From assembly GCA_013696915.1 (NCBI GenBank), contig JACCXR010000199.1, positions 1 to 7,577 on the forward strand: a DNA stretch of 7,577 nt. Reading direction: 5' to 3'. The stretch comes from Euzebyaceae bacterium (lineage in GTDB: Bacteria; Actinomycetota; Nitriliruptoria; Euzebyales; Egibacteraceae). Made by a program: the position numbers and the translations under genes. The notes under the pieces were generated by a model. The model worked only from the letters and a program-made list of their open reading frames with translations. It ran no database searches and was not told the DNA's origin. Positions 1 to 4,997 of the stretch are shown in pieces; within the stretch, counting starts at the first letter, position 1, and the number at the start of each line of letters is the position of its first letter.

Positions 1-1
1 G

Positions 2-1060
2 GCCGGGGATGAGCCCGCTCGCGCGCGGTGCGGCGAGCCGCTCGCGGACGGCCGCACCTGCCGGAACTACGCGGAACCGTCCGGCCTCTGCCGCGTGCAC
101 GAGCCCGAGGAGCCGGGCACCACCGCGCCCGCGCGCGCGGATCGGCCGGCCCCGGCGACGGTTCCGCCACGGATACGACCGTCTCCGGGCGCAGCGTCCG
201 ATCCTCACCTGGCCCCGGTCCCCGATCCCGGCGACGCCCTCGCCGCCGCGCTGGACTTCCTGCGCCGCCGGCTGACCGGCGACTACGACGTCGACGTCTA
301 CGGGTTCGACCGTGAGCTGACCGAGCAGGTCATCCTCCCGCTCGCCCGCCCGCTCTACCGCCGGTACTGGCGGGTCCGGGCGGTTGGGCTCGAGCACGTG
401 CCGGCGCGCTCCGGCGCCCTGATCGTGGCGAACCACGCGGGCACGCTGCCGTTCGACGCGATCATGACGAAGGTCGCGCTGCTCGACGACCATCCTGCGC
501 ACCGCCACCTGCGCGAGCTCGCCGCCGACCTCGCCCTGCGCCTCCCGGTCATCGGCCCGATGGCCCGCAAGACCGGCAACACGCTGGCCCACGGCGACGA
601 CGCGCGGCGTCTGCTCGCCGCGGGCGAGCTCGTCGGCGTCTGGCCGGAGGGCTTCAAGGGCATCGGCAAGCTCTACCGGGACCGGTACAAGCTCCAACGG
701 TTCGGCCGCGGCGGCTTCGTCGAGTTGGCGCTGCGGGCGCAGGTCCCGATCGTGCCCGTGGCCATCATCGGCGCGGAGGAGATCTACCCGATGGTCGCCG
801 ACGTCCGCGTGCTCGCCCGCCTGCTCCGGCTGCCGTACTTCCCGGTGACGTGGCAGTTCCCGCTGCTCGGCCCCGCCGGCCTCCTCCCGCTCCCGTCGAA
901 ATGGGTGATCGTCTTCGGCGAGCCGATCGACACCGCCCGGTACGGTCCCGAAGCGGCCGACGACCCCATGCTCGTCTTCGAGCTGACGGACCGCGTGCGC
1001 ACGGTGATCCAGCGGATGCTCTACCGCAACCTGATGGGCCGGCGCTCTATCTTCTTCTAG
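2..1060 (+). CDS. PlsC-like lysophospholipid/glycerol-phosphate acyltransferase, 5' end outside window
   Basis: This is a membrane-associated acyltransferase of the PlsC/LPLAT family, which transfers acyl chains to lysophospholipid or glycerol-phosphate acceptors. Counting from the in-frame GTG at 95 as residue 1, the conserved blocks are: the NH...D block at 113-121 (NHAGTLPFD, His114 and Asp121); a second block around RKTGNTLAHGDDARR (158-172); PEGFKG at 184-189, equivalent to the family's EGTR motif; and VPVAIIGAEE at 220-229. The His-to-Asp spacing is six residues instead of the textbook four. GTG 95 could be the start, but the frame stays open to base 2 and encodes CGEPLADGRTC...C..H (TGC at 29), a zinc-knuckle-like pattern, so I prefer a start upstream of the window. 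A Pro/Ala/Arg-rich linker (GTG-based residues 8-45) separates knuckle and enzyme. The BrkB-like gene follows after 31 bases, suggesting one operon. Substrate is not predictable from sequence. Family call is firm; the N-terminus is inferred. Confidence 0.88.
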   Translation, partial: AGDEPARARCGEPLADGRTCRNYAEPSGLCRVHEPEEPGTTAPARADRPAPATVPPRIRPSPGAASDPHLAPVPDPGDALAAALDFLRRRLTGDYDVDVYGFDRELTEQVILPLARPLYRRYWRVRAVGLEHVPARSGALIVANHAGTLPFDAIMTKVALLDDHPAHRHLRELAADLALRLPVIGPMARKTGNTLAHGDDARRLLAAGELVGVWPEGFKGIGKLYRDRYKLQRFGRGGFVELALRAQVPIVPVAIIGAEEIYPMVADVRVLARLLRLPYFPVTWQFPLLGPAGLLPLPSKWVIVFGEPIDTARYGPEAADDPMLVFELTDRVRTVIQRMLYRNLMGRRSIFF

Positions 1061-1091
1061 GACGGCTGCCACCGACGAGGAGGGCTGGGCG

Positions 1092-2051
1092 GTGAACCCC
1101 GTTGAGCGGGCACTGCGGGCCGTCGACGGCCTCCAGCAGCGTCACAGCGCGCTGGGCCTGCCGTTCGGCGTGGTGAAGAAGTTCGGCGACGACCAGGCCG
1201 GGTCGCACGCCGCGCTGATCGCCTACTACGGCTTCTTCTCGCTGTTCCCGCTGCTGCTGGTCGGAGTGACGGTGCTCGGCTTCGCCCTGCGGGACAACCC
1301 GGCGTTCGAACAGCGGGTGCTCGACTCCGTCCTCGCCCAGCTGCCGATCATCGGCGGCGACATCCAGGTCCGGGCCCTGACCGGTGGCGGGCTGAGCCTC
1401 GCGCTCGGCATCGCCGGCACGCTCTGGGGCGGGCTCGGGGTCACGCAGCACGCGCAGAACGCGATGAACGCCGTCTGGAACGTGCCGCGCAAGCAGCGGC
1501 CGAACTTCTGGCTGCGACTGGCCCGTGGTCTCGGCCTGCTCGTCCTCCTCGGGGGCGGGGCGATCGCGAGCACGGTCCTCGCAGGGCTCGCCACCGCGGA
1601 GGGCGCGAGCGCCGTCGGCCGGGCGCTGCCGCTGGCGGCGTCGCTGCTGGTCAACCTGGCGCTGTTCCTCCTCGCGTTCCAGGTGCTCACGGCCATCGGG
1701 CTGCCCTGGCGCCGGCTCGTCCCTGGCACCGTGGTCGCGGCCGTCGGCTGGGTAGTGCTGCAGAGCGTCGGCGGCTACTACGTGAACCGGCAGCTGGCGG
1801 ACGCGAGCCAGGTGTACGGCACATTCGGCCTCGTCATCGGCCTGCTGTCGTGGCTCTACCTCACCGCCCAGCTGGTGCTCTACGCCGCCGAGCTCAACGT
1901 CGTGCTCGCCCGGCGTTTGTGGCCGCGCAGCCTGCTCCAGCCGCCGCTGACCGAGGCCGACCGGCGTGTCCTCGCCGACCTCGCCATGGTCGAGGAGCGC
2001 CGCCCCGAGCAGAGCATCGCGGTGACCTTCGAGCCGGAGGCCGCCGACTAG
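1092..2051 (+). CDS. YihY/BrkB-family inner membrane protein
   Basis: This 319-residue integral membrane protein belongs to the YihY/virulence factor BrkB family, historically mis-called ribonuclease BN; its biochemical function is unknown. About six hydrophobic helices are visible, at roughly residues 41-65, 96-116, 144-168, 179-202, 210-228 and 243-270. Family hallmarks are AYYGFFSLFPLLL at 44-56 and the stretch from VYGTFG (241) through SWLYLTAQ to YAAELN (264-269). The C-terminus is a short polar, acidic tail (about 285-319), probably cytoplasmic. The start is GTG, supported by AGGAGG at 1078-1083, eight bases upstream. It is 31 bases downstream of the acyltransferase on the same strand and is probably cotranscribed with it. 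Length and topology are normal for the family. Confidence 0.93.
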   Translation: MNPVERALRAVDGLQQRHSALGLPFGVVKKFGDDQAGSHAALIAYYGFFSLFPLLLVGVTVLGFALRDNPAFEQRVLDSVLAQLPIIGGDIQVRALTGGGLSLALGIAGTLWGGLGVTQHAQNAMNAVWNVPRKQRPNFWLRLARGLGLLVLLGGGAIASTVLAGLATAEGASAVGRALPLAASLLVNLALFLLAFQVLTAIGLPWRRLVPGTVVAAVGWVVLQSVGGYYVNRQLADASQVYGTFGLVIGLLSWLYLTAQLVLYAAELNVVLARRLWPRSLLQPPLTEADRRVLADLAMVEERRPEQSIAVTFEPEAAD

Positions 2052-2060
2052 CCTCGGATC

Positions 2061-2080
2061 AGCCCGGACCAGCCCGGACT
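2061..2080. repeat. Tandem 10-bp repeat after the BrkB-like gene
   Basis: AGCCCGGACC is followed directly by AGCCCGGACT, nine of ten bases identical, starting nine bases after the BrkB-family stop codon. No obvious hairpin forms from it and it has no U-tract, so a terminator role is not supported. It overlaps by one base the stop codon of the possible small minus-strand gene. Confidence 0.6.
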
Positions 2081-2166
2081 CAGCGGGCGACGACGAGCTG
2101 CACGAGCACCGCGGCGACGATGGCGACCAGCAGGACGGCGACCGCGATCGTCGTGGCTGGTCTCAT
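2080..2166 (-). CDS. Possible 28-residue single-helix membrane protein
   Basis: On the minus strand an ATG at 2166-2164 opens a 28-codon frame ending in TGA at 2082-2080. The product begins MRPATTIA, then runs as an almost uninterrupted stretch of Val, Leu, Ile and Ala with one Gln, and ends LVVAR. That is the shape of a single transmembrane segment with positive residues at both ends. Nearly every codon ends in G or C, as in the flanking genes; only the early AGA and CCA codons do not. The ribosome site is weak (AAGG about ten bases upstream). It is head-to-head with the LLM oxidoreductase and fills most of the gap between that gene and the BrkB-like gene. I do not recognise a named family. 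High GC can create Val/Ala-rich frames by chance, so this is a moderate-confidence call. Confidence 0.5.
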   Translation of the reverse strand: MRPATTIAVAVLLVAIVAAVLVQLVVAR

Positions 2167-2179
2167 GGCCCCGTGACCT

Positions 2180-2192
2180 TACTATCGGGTCC
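2180..2192 (+). promoter_or_regulatory. -10 element for a leaderless LLM oxidoreductase mRNA
   Basis: TACTAT (2180-2185) fits the actinobacterial -10 pattern TANNNT and is followed by seven bases (CGGGTCC) before the ATG at 2193. Transcription would therefore start at or next to the A of the start codon. No Shine-Dalgarno sequence lies before the ATG, which agrees. I see no convincing -35. Confidence 0.65.
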
Positions 2193-3158
2193 ATGCGAGT
2201 GGCCATGATGCTCGAGCCCCAGGAGGGGCTGACGTACGTCGACCTGCTCGCGGTCGCCCACCGCGCGGAGGAGCTCGGCTTCGAAGGGCTGTACCGCAGC
2301 GATCACTACTCCAGCGTCTCGGCGGCGTCCGGGCTCGGCTCGACCGACGCGTGGGCGACGCTCGCCGGGCTGGCCCGCGACACCGAGCGACTTGTCCTGG
2401 GCACGCTGGTGTCGCCGGTCACGTTCCGTCCGGCCGGCAACCTCGCGAAGGTGGTCGCGACCGTCGCCGAGATGGCCGGTCCTGGGCCGGACGGGAACGC
2501 GCGCATCCACCTCGGGATGGGCACCGGCTGGCTCGAGGCCGAGCACCGGCAGCACGGCTTCCCGTTCGAGGACCTCGCCACCCGGTTCGACCGGCTCGCG
2601 GAGCACTTGGCCGCGGTCACCGGGCTCTGGGACCCCGACCGCGGCCCGTACGACCAGTCGGGGCGTTTCGTGGAGCTGCGGGCCGCCGTCTTCCGGCCGG
2701 CGCCGCACCCCCGGCCGAGGATCATCGTCGGCGGCAAGGGCCTGCGGCGGACCCCCGCGCTGGCGGCCCGCCACGCCGACGAGCTGAACGGCGTGATGCT
2801 GTCTCCGGCGGACTGCACCCGGCAGCGCGCCGCCCTGGCCGCCGCCTGCGAGGCGCAGGGCCGCGATCCCGCGGCCGTCGGCTACTCGCTGATGACCGGC
2901 TGCGTCGTCGGCTCGACGACCGCCGAGTTCGAGGCCCGCCTGCGCCGCCACGCCGACCGCGACGGCGACGGGCGGCCGCTGGCCGAGATCCGGGCAGACC
3001 TGTCGGAGACCTGGGTGCTCGGCGACCCGGAGGAGGCTGCCGACCGGCTCGGGGACCTCGCCGGCGCCGGCGTCGAAGCGGTCATGCTCCAGCACCTCGC
3101 CCCCGACGACCTCGAGATGCTCGACGTCGTCGCGGACGAAATCCGGCCTCGGCTGTAG
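2193..3158 (+). CDS. LLM-class flavin/F420-dependent oxidoreductase
   Basis: This 321-residue protein is a luciferase-like (LLM) TIM-barrel oxidoreductase. Such enzymes use FMN or, very commonly in actinomycetes, coenzyme F420 to reduce or oxidise small organic substrates. Recognisable pieces are: the N-terminal strand MRVAMMLEP; SDHYS at 36-40; GTLVSPVTFRPAGNLAK at 70-86, the cofactor-pocket segment; LGMGTGWLEAEHRQHG at 107-122; RFDRLAEHL at 131-139; PRIIVGGKG at 175-183; and WVLGDPEEAADRL at 274-286, near the C-terminal family signature. The ATG start is chosen because a -10 element lies exactly seven bases upstream and there is no ribosome site, suggesting a leaderless mRNA. Its last codons and the 18 bases after its stop recur at 4001-4078. 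F420 rather than FMN is inferred from taxonomy and general resemblance. The substrate is unknown. Confidence 0.92.
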   Translation: MRVAMMLEPQEGLTYVDLLAVAHRAEELGFEGLYRSDHYSSVSAASGLGSTDAWATLAGLARDTERLVLGTLVSPVTFRPAGNLAKVVATVAEMAGPGPDGNARIHLGMGTGWLEAEHRQHGFPFEDLATRFDRLAEHLAAVTGLWDPDRGPYDQSGRFVELRAAVFRPAPHPRPRIIVGGKGLRRTPALAARHADELNGVMLSPADCTRQRAALAAACEAQGRDPAAVGYSLMTGCVVGSTTAEFEARLRRHADRDGDGRPLAEIRADLSETWVLGDPEEAADRLGDLAGAGVEAVMLQHLAPDDLEMLDVVADEIRPRL

Positions 3159-3184
3159 CAGGGCCGGCGGACCGCCTCAGCGCA
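3108..3184. repeat. Left copy of a duplicated convergent-gene junction
   Basis: This segment holds the last codons of the LLM gene, its TAG (3156-3158), an 18-base spacer and a minus-strand TGA (3177-3179). It aligns with 4001-4078. Over the core, 3132-3184 against 4026-4078, I count 46 of 53 bases identical. The outer 24 bases (3108-3131) are weaker, about 14 of 24, with one indel. The spacer contains GGCGGACCGCC, a small inverted repeat whose loop is too short for a convincing terminator. Confidence 0.85.
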
Positions 3185-3202
3185 GCGCGTCGCCTCCGTC
3201 GA

Positions 3203-3325
3203 CTACATCGACACGATGTCGCGGGTCACCTTGCCGGGGTCATGCGTGAGCCACGGGCAGCCGCCGGTCAACGCCGACAACGCCGCCGAGTACCAACGCG
3301 TGGTCCCGGTCTCGGCGAGCGACGC
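3203..3325 (-). pseudogene. 3' remnant of an unrecognised minus-strand gene
   Basis: On the minus strand 40 codons are open between a TGA at 3328-3326 and a TAG at 3205-3203, with no proper start. The encoded stretch includes AETGTTRWYSAALSALTGG, CPWLTHDP and GKVTRDIVSM at the end. Nearly all codons end in G or C, as expected of real coding DNA from a high-GC host and unlike the other frames here. It looks like the C-terminal end of a larger protein whose 5' part has been lost; another frame upstream (SRVPGWVSVAR) may be a continuation across a one-base frameshift. I cannot assign a family. It lies just inside the left junction repeat. Confidence 0.4.
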
Positions 3326-3371
3326 TCACCCAGCCAGGGACGCGACTCAGGTATCCGATGGACTTCCAGGT

Positions 3372-3603
3372 CTACGAGGCGAGGGGTTGGTAGTGGCGGA
3401 CGATGCTTTCGGTGCCGGCTTGCTTCGCCTCCATCACCAAGCCCTCGAGCTCTTCCGCGATGGTGTCGTCGATAAAGGCTTCTCCGCATACGTCACAGAC
3501 GTCTGCCGGCACGTTGCGCACGACCCACGGCCGCATCGGCATCAGCCGCGAACGTTGTGGTCCCAGCCTTTAGGTTGCCTTGTCCGCAAATAGGGCAGAT
3601 CAT
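3372..3603 (-). pseudogene. Frameshifted YgiT/MqsA-type zinc-finger (antitoxin-like) gene
   Basis: The gene starts at ATG 3603 behind a good AAGGAG (3614-3609), five bases away, and begins MICPICGQGNLKAGTTTF, the typical N-terminus of YgiT-type zinc-finger proteins with the first CxxC (CPIC). At about 3529-3537 the frame shifts by a net +1 or -2 bases, and the original frame stops at 3495-3493. In the shifted frame the family sequence resumes: PWVVRNVPADVCDVCGEAF (second CxxC, CDVC), then AEELEGLVMEAKQAGTES, IVRHYQPLAS and TAG at 3374-3372. Rejoined, the product is about 76-77 residues, normal for the zinc domain of MqsA-like antitoxins, without a helix-turn-helix domain. It overlaps the DUF4258 gene in an ATGA. 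Family knowledge suggests an antitoxin partner role; as read, the gene is broken. A sequencing indel remains possible. Confidence 0.8.
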
Positions 3604-3889
3604 GATTTCTCCTTCCGCGTTCGGAAGTCCGCCTCCCATCGCTCTGTGTCCGGCTCGTACACCGTGATCACATACTGCGTCCCCCCCGGGTCGTCCGCAA
3701 CGAGGACGTGCAGCGGCCGGTCCCCGCTCCAACCCAAGAGCAGAGGCTGGGAAACGGCCGACCCGTTCGGTGCCCACGTTCAACCACGTCCCCGTTGTCG
3801 AGGACGCCTTTCACCTCGGAGCGGGTGATAGCCCGCTCTGTCATCTGCTGTAATGCATGCGTACGGTAGCGAATCCACGAGGTGTTCAT
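3600..3889 (-). pseudogene. Frameshifted DUF4258 (toxin-like) gene
   Basis: From ATG 3889 the product reads MNTSWIRYRTHALQQMTER, AITRSEVKGVLDNGDVVE and ...RPFPS, matching the N-terminal half of DUF4258 proteins (an RYRTHALQRM-like start with a conserved His). A single-base loss near 3741-3746 then breaks it, and this frame ends at 3670-3668. Restoring one C would give FPSLLLLGW, and the next frame continues with the family's C-terminal half: SGDRPLHVLVADDPGG, TQYVITVYEPDTERW, EADFRTRKEKS and TGA at 3602-3600. Rejoined length is 96 residues, normal for the family. DUF4258 genes often precede a YgiT/MqsA-type zinc-finger gene in toxin-antitoxin-like pairs related in arrangement to MqsR-MqsA, exactly as here, with an ATGA overlap. 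As read, no full-length toxin is made. Confidence 0.8.
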
Positions 3890-4000
3890 CAGTGATCTGG
3901 AGCCAATCGGCGATCGCCTGCACAGCCACAGCCGCCTGCTCTACCCGGTACCCTCTTTCCTGGCAAGCTGCCGCCAACACTCCTGCGGGGCCGTGCATGC
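3890..4000 (-). other. Upstream flank of the decayed module; weak ORF only
   Basis: This stretch lies between the DUF4258 start and the right junction repeat. One minus-strand frame, open from a GTG at 4043, reads GVLAAACQERGYRVEQ, then AAVAVQAIADWLQ and ITDEHLVDSLP, which looks helical. It has no recognisable family and no ribosome site, shows weaker G/C third-position bias, and runs deep into the DUF4258 gene in another frame. It may be a remnant of a further gene or only leader DNA. No clear promoter for the module is visible. Confidence 0.25.
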
Positions 4001-4078
4001 GACCTGGGGTCCCTGGACCGCCGCAGCGGAAGAGATCCGCCACCGGCTGTAGCCGGACCGGCGGACCGCCTCAGCGCA
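4001..4078. repeat. Right copy of the junction, with remnant of a second LLM gene end
   Basis: This is the partner of 3108-3184. Read on the plus strand it encodes AEEIRHRL followed by TAG (4050-4052), against ADEIRPRL and TAG at the end of the intact LLM gene. It then has an 18-base spacer (16 of 18 identical) and the TGA of the intact TIM-barrel gene on the minus strand (4073-4071). A one-base indel breaks the further upstream similarity (DLEMLD against DLGSLD). The plus-strand part is thus the vestigial 3' end of a second, diverged LLM-like gene. Confidence 0.8.
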
Positions 4079-4874
4079 CGGCCTCCAGATCGCCGGCGAG
4101 CAGGCTCTCGGCCTTCACGCGCTCGCGGGCGAGGAACGACACCAGCGACTCGCGGGTGTCGAGGTAGGCGCGGCAGTCGAGCTCCAGCGTGATCGTCCCC
4201 GACCACCCGCAGGCACCGACGTGGGCGAGGAAGCGGTCGAGCGGGAGGATCCCGCTGCCGATCGGCGCGTGGCTGTCCTTGCCGTTGCCGAAGTTGTCCG
4301 ACACGTGCAGGTGGACGACCCGGTCCGACAGCGCGTCCCACGCCTCGAACAGGTCGACGCCGGCGACGGCGAAGTGGCTCGTGTCGAAGACGACGCTGGT
4401 GAACGGGGTCAGCTCCGCCGGCGTCACGACGCACGAGAACGATCGGCCGCCGACGGGGAAGAGGTTCTCCATCGCGAACGCTGGTCCGTGCTCGGCGGCC
4501 TCGTCGTCGGCCTCCGCGGCCAGCCACCCGCGGGCGCGGCGCTCCCACCGGAACGGCGCGTGCGCGACCATGATCCGCGCGCCGACCTGGGCGGAGATCT
4601 CCAGCGACCGCCGGCTCTTCTCGATGTAGTTCGACCCCAGCACGTTGCGCAGGAGCACCATGTACGGGCCGTGGACGACCGGCACCACCAGTCCGGCCTC
4701 CCGCGCGTAGCCGAGCACCTTGTCGGGGTCCCGGGTCTCGGGGTTGTGGGCCATCAGGACCTCCGCGCCGGTGAAGCCGGCGTCGGCGATGGCGTCGAGC
4801 ACCCAGCCGAGGGGGCTGAGGAGCAGCGGACCGGTGGCGGCGAGCAGCCGCGGGCCGGGTTGCGATCGTGTCAT
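4071..4874 (-). CDS. Sugar phosphate isomerase/epimerase-like TIM-barrel protein
   Basis: This 267-residue protein belongs to the xylose isomerase-like TIM-barrel superfamily (AP endonuclease 2 / sugar phosphate isomerase-epimerase), cytosolic metal-dependent enzymes acting on sugars, inositols or related compounds. Likely metal and active-site residues fall at the expected strand ends: His68 in VVHGP, His105 in MVAHAPF, Glu136 in AMENLFP, Asp164 and His167 in FDTSH, His190 and Asp193 in HLHVSDN, His202 in SHAPIGSG, and Glu231 in TLELD. This is a full, plausible metal site, so the enzyme looks active. Length is normal for the family. The ATG start is supported by a -10 element seven bases upstream and the absence of a ribosome site, implying a leaderless mRNA. 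It is divergent from the acyl-CoA ligase, and its stop lies in the duplicated junction. The exact substrate cannot be named. Confidence 0.85.
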   Translation of the reverse strand: MTRSQPGPRLLAATGPLLLSPLGWVLDAIADAGFTGAEVLMAHNPETRDPDKVLGYAREAGLVVPVVHGPYMVLLRNVLGSNYIEKSRRSLEISAQVGARIMVAHAPFRWERRARGWLAAEADDEAAEHGPAFAMENLFPVGGRSFSCVVTPAELTPFTSVVFDTSHFAVAGVDLFEAWDALSDRVVHLHVSDNFGNGKDSHAPIGSGILPLDRFLAHVGACGWSGTITLELDCRAYLDTRESLVSFLARERVKAESLLAGDLEAVR

Positions 4875-4887
4875 GCGCCCAAGAGTA
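4875..4887 (-). promoter_or_regulatory. -10 element for a leaderless TIM-barrel mRNA
   Basis: On the minus strand TACTCT (4887-4882) is followed by seven bases (TGGGCGC) and then the ATG at 4874. This matches the layout before the LLM oxidoreductase (TACTAT, seven bases, ATG). There is no Shine-Dalgarno sequence and no clear -35. Confidence 0.6.
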
Positions 4888-4952
4888 CGCAGCGACGCCG
4901 CGCGCGGGGTGTCCTCCCCCTTGCCCGCCCGTGAACGTCAGCGGCGCCTTGC

Positions 4953-4958
4953 TACCCT
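4953..4958 (+). promoter_or_regulatory. Possible -10 element for the acyl-CoA ligase operon
   Basis: TACCCT fits TANNNT and would place the transcript start near 4965, leaving a leader of about 33 bases that contains the AGGAG before the GTG. The -35 region is poor (GTGAAC at 4931-4936). It shares the 4875-4997 gap with the divergent TIM-barrel promoter. Confidence 0.35.
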
Positions 4959-4997
4959 CCCGGAACCGCACGACCGGCCCGAGCAGGAGTCGCCAGC

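Noticed and set aside
2163..3095. 310-codon minus-strand open frame opposite the LLM gene
   Set aside because: It is an antisense shadow with no recognisable motif; the LLM signatures on the plus strand are clear.
3159..3176. Possible bidirectional terminator GGCGGACCGCC at the convergent junction
   Set aside because: The perfect inverted repeat leaves a one-base loop, and with a realistic loop the stem falls to about three pairs. There is no U-tract, so I did not list it as a terminator.
3216..3593. 125-codon plus-strand open frame in the gap
   Set aside because: It lies antisense to the YgiT remnant and the 3203-3325 remnant, both of which make better protein sense on the minus strand.
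3889..4971. 360-codon minus-strand open frame
   Set aside because: It overlaps the TIM-barrel gene in another frame and is Arg/Pro-rich; the metal-site motifs belong to the 4071-4874 frame.
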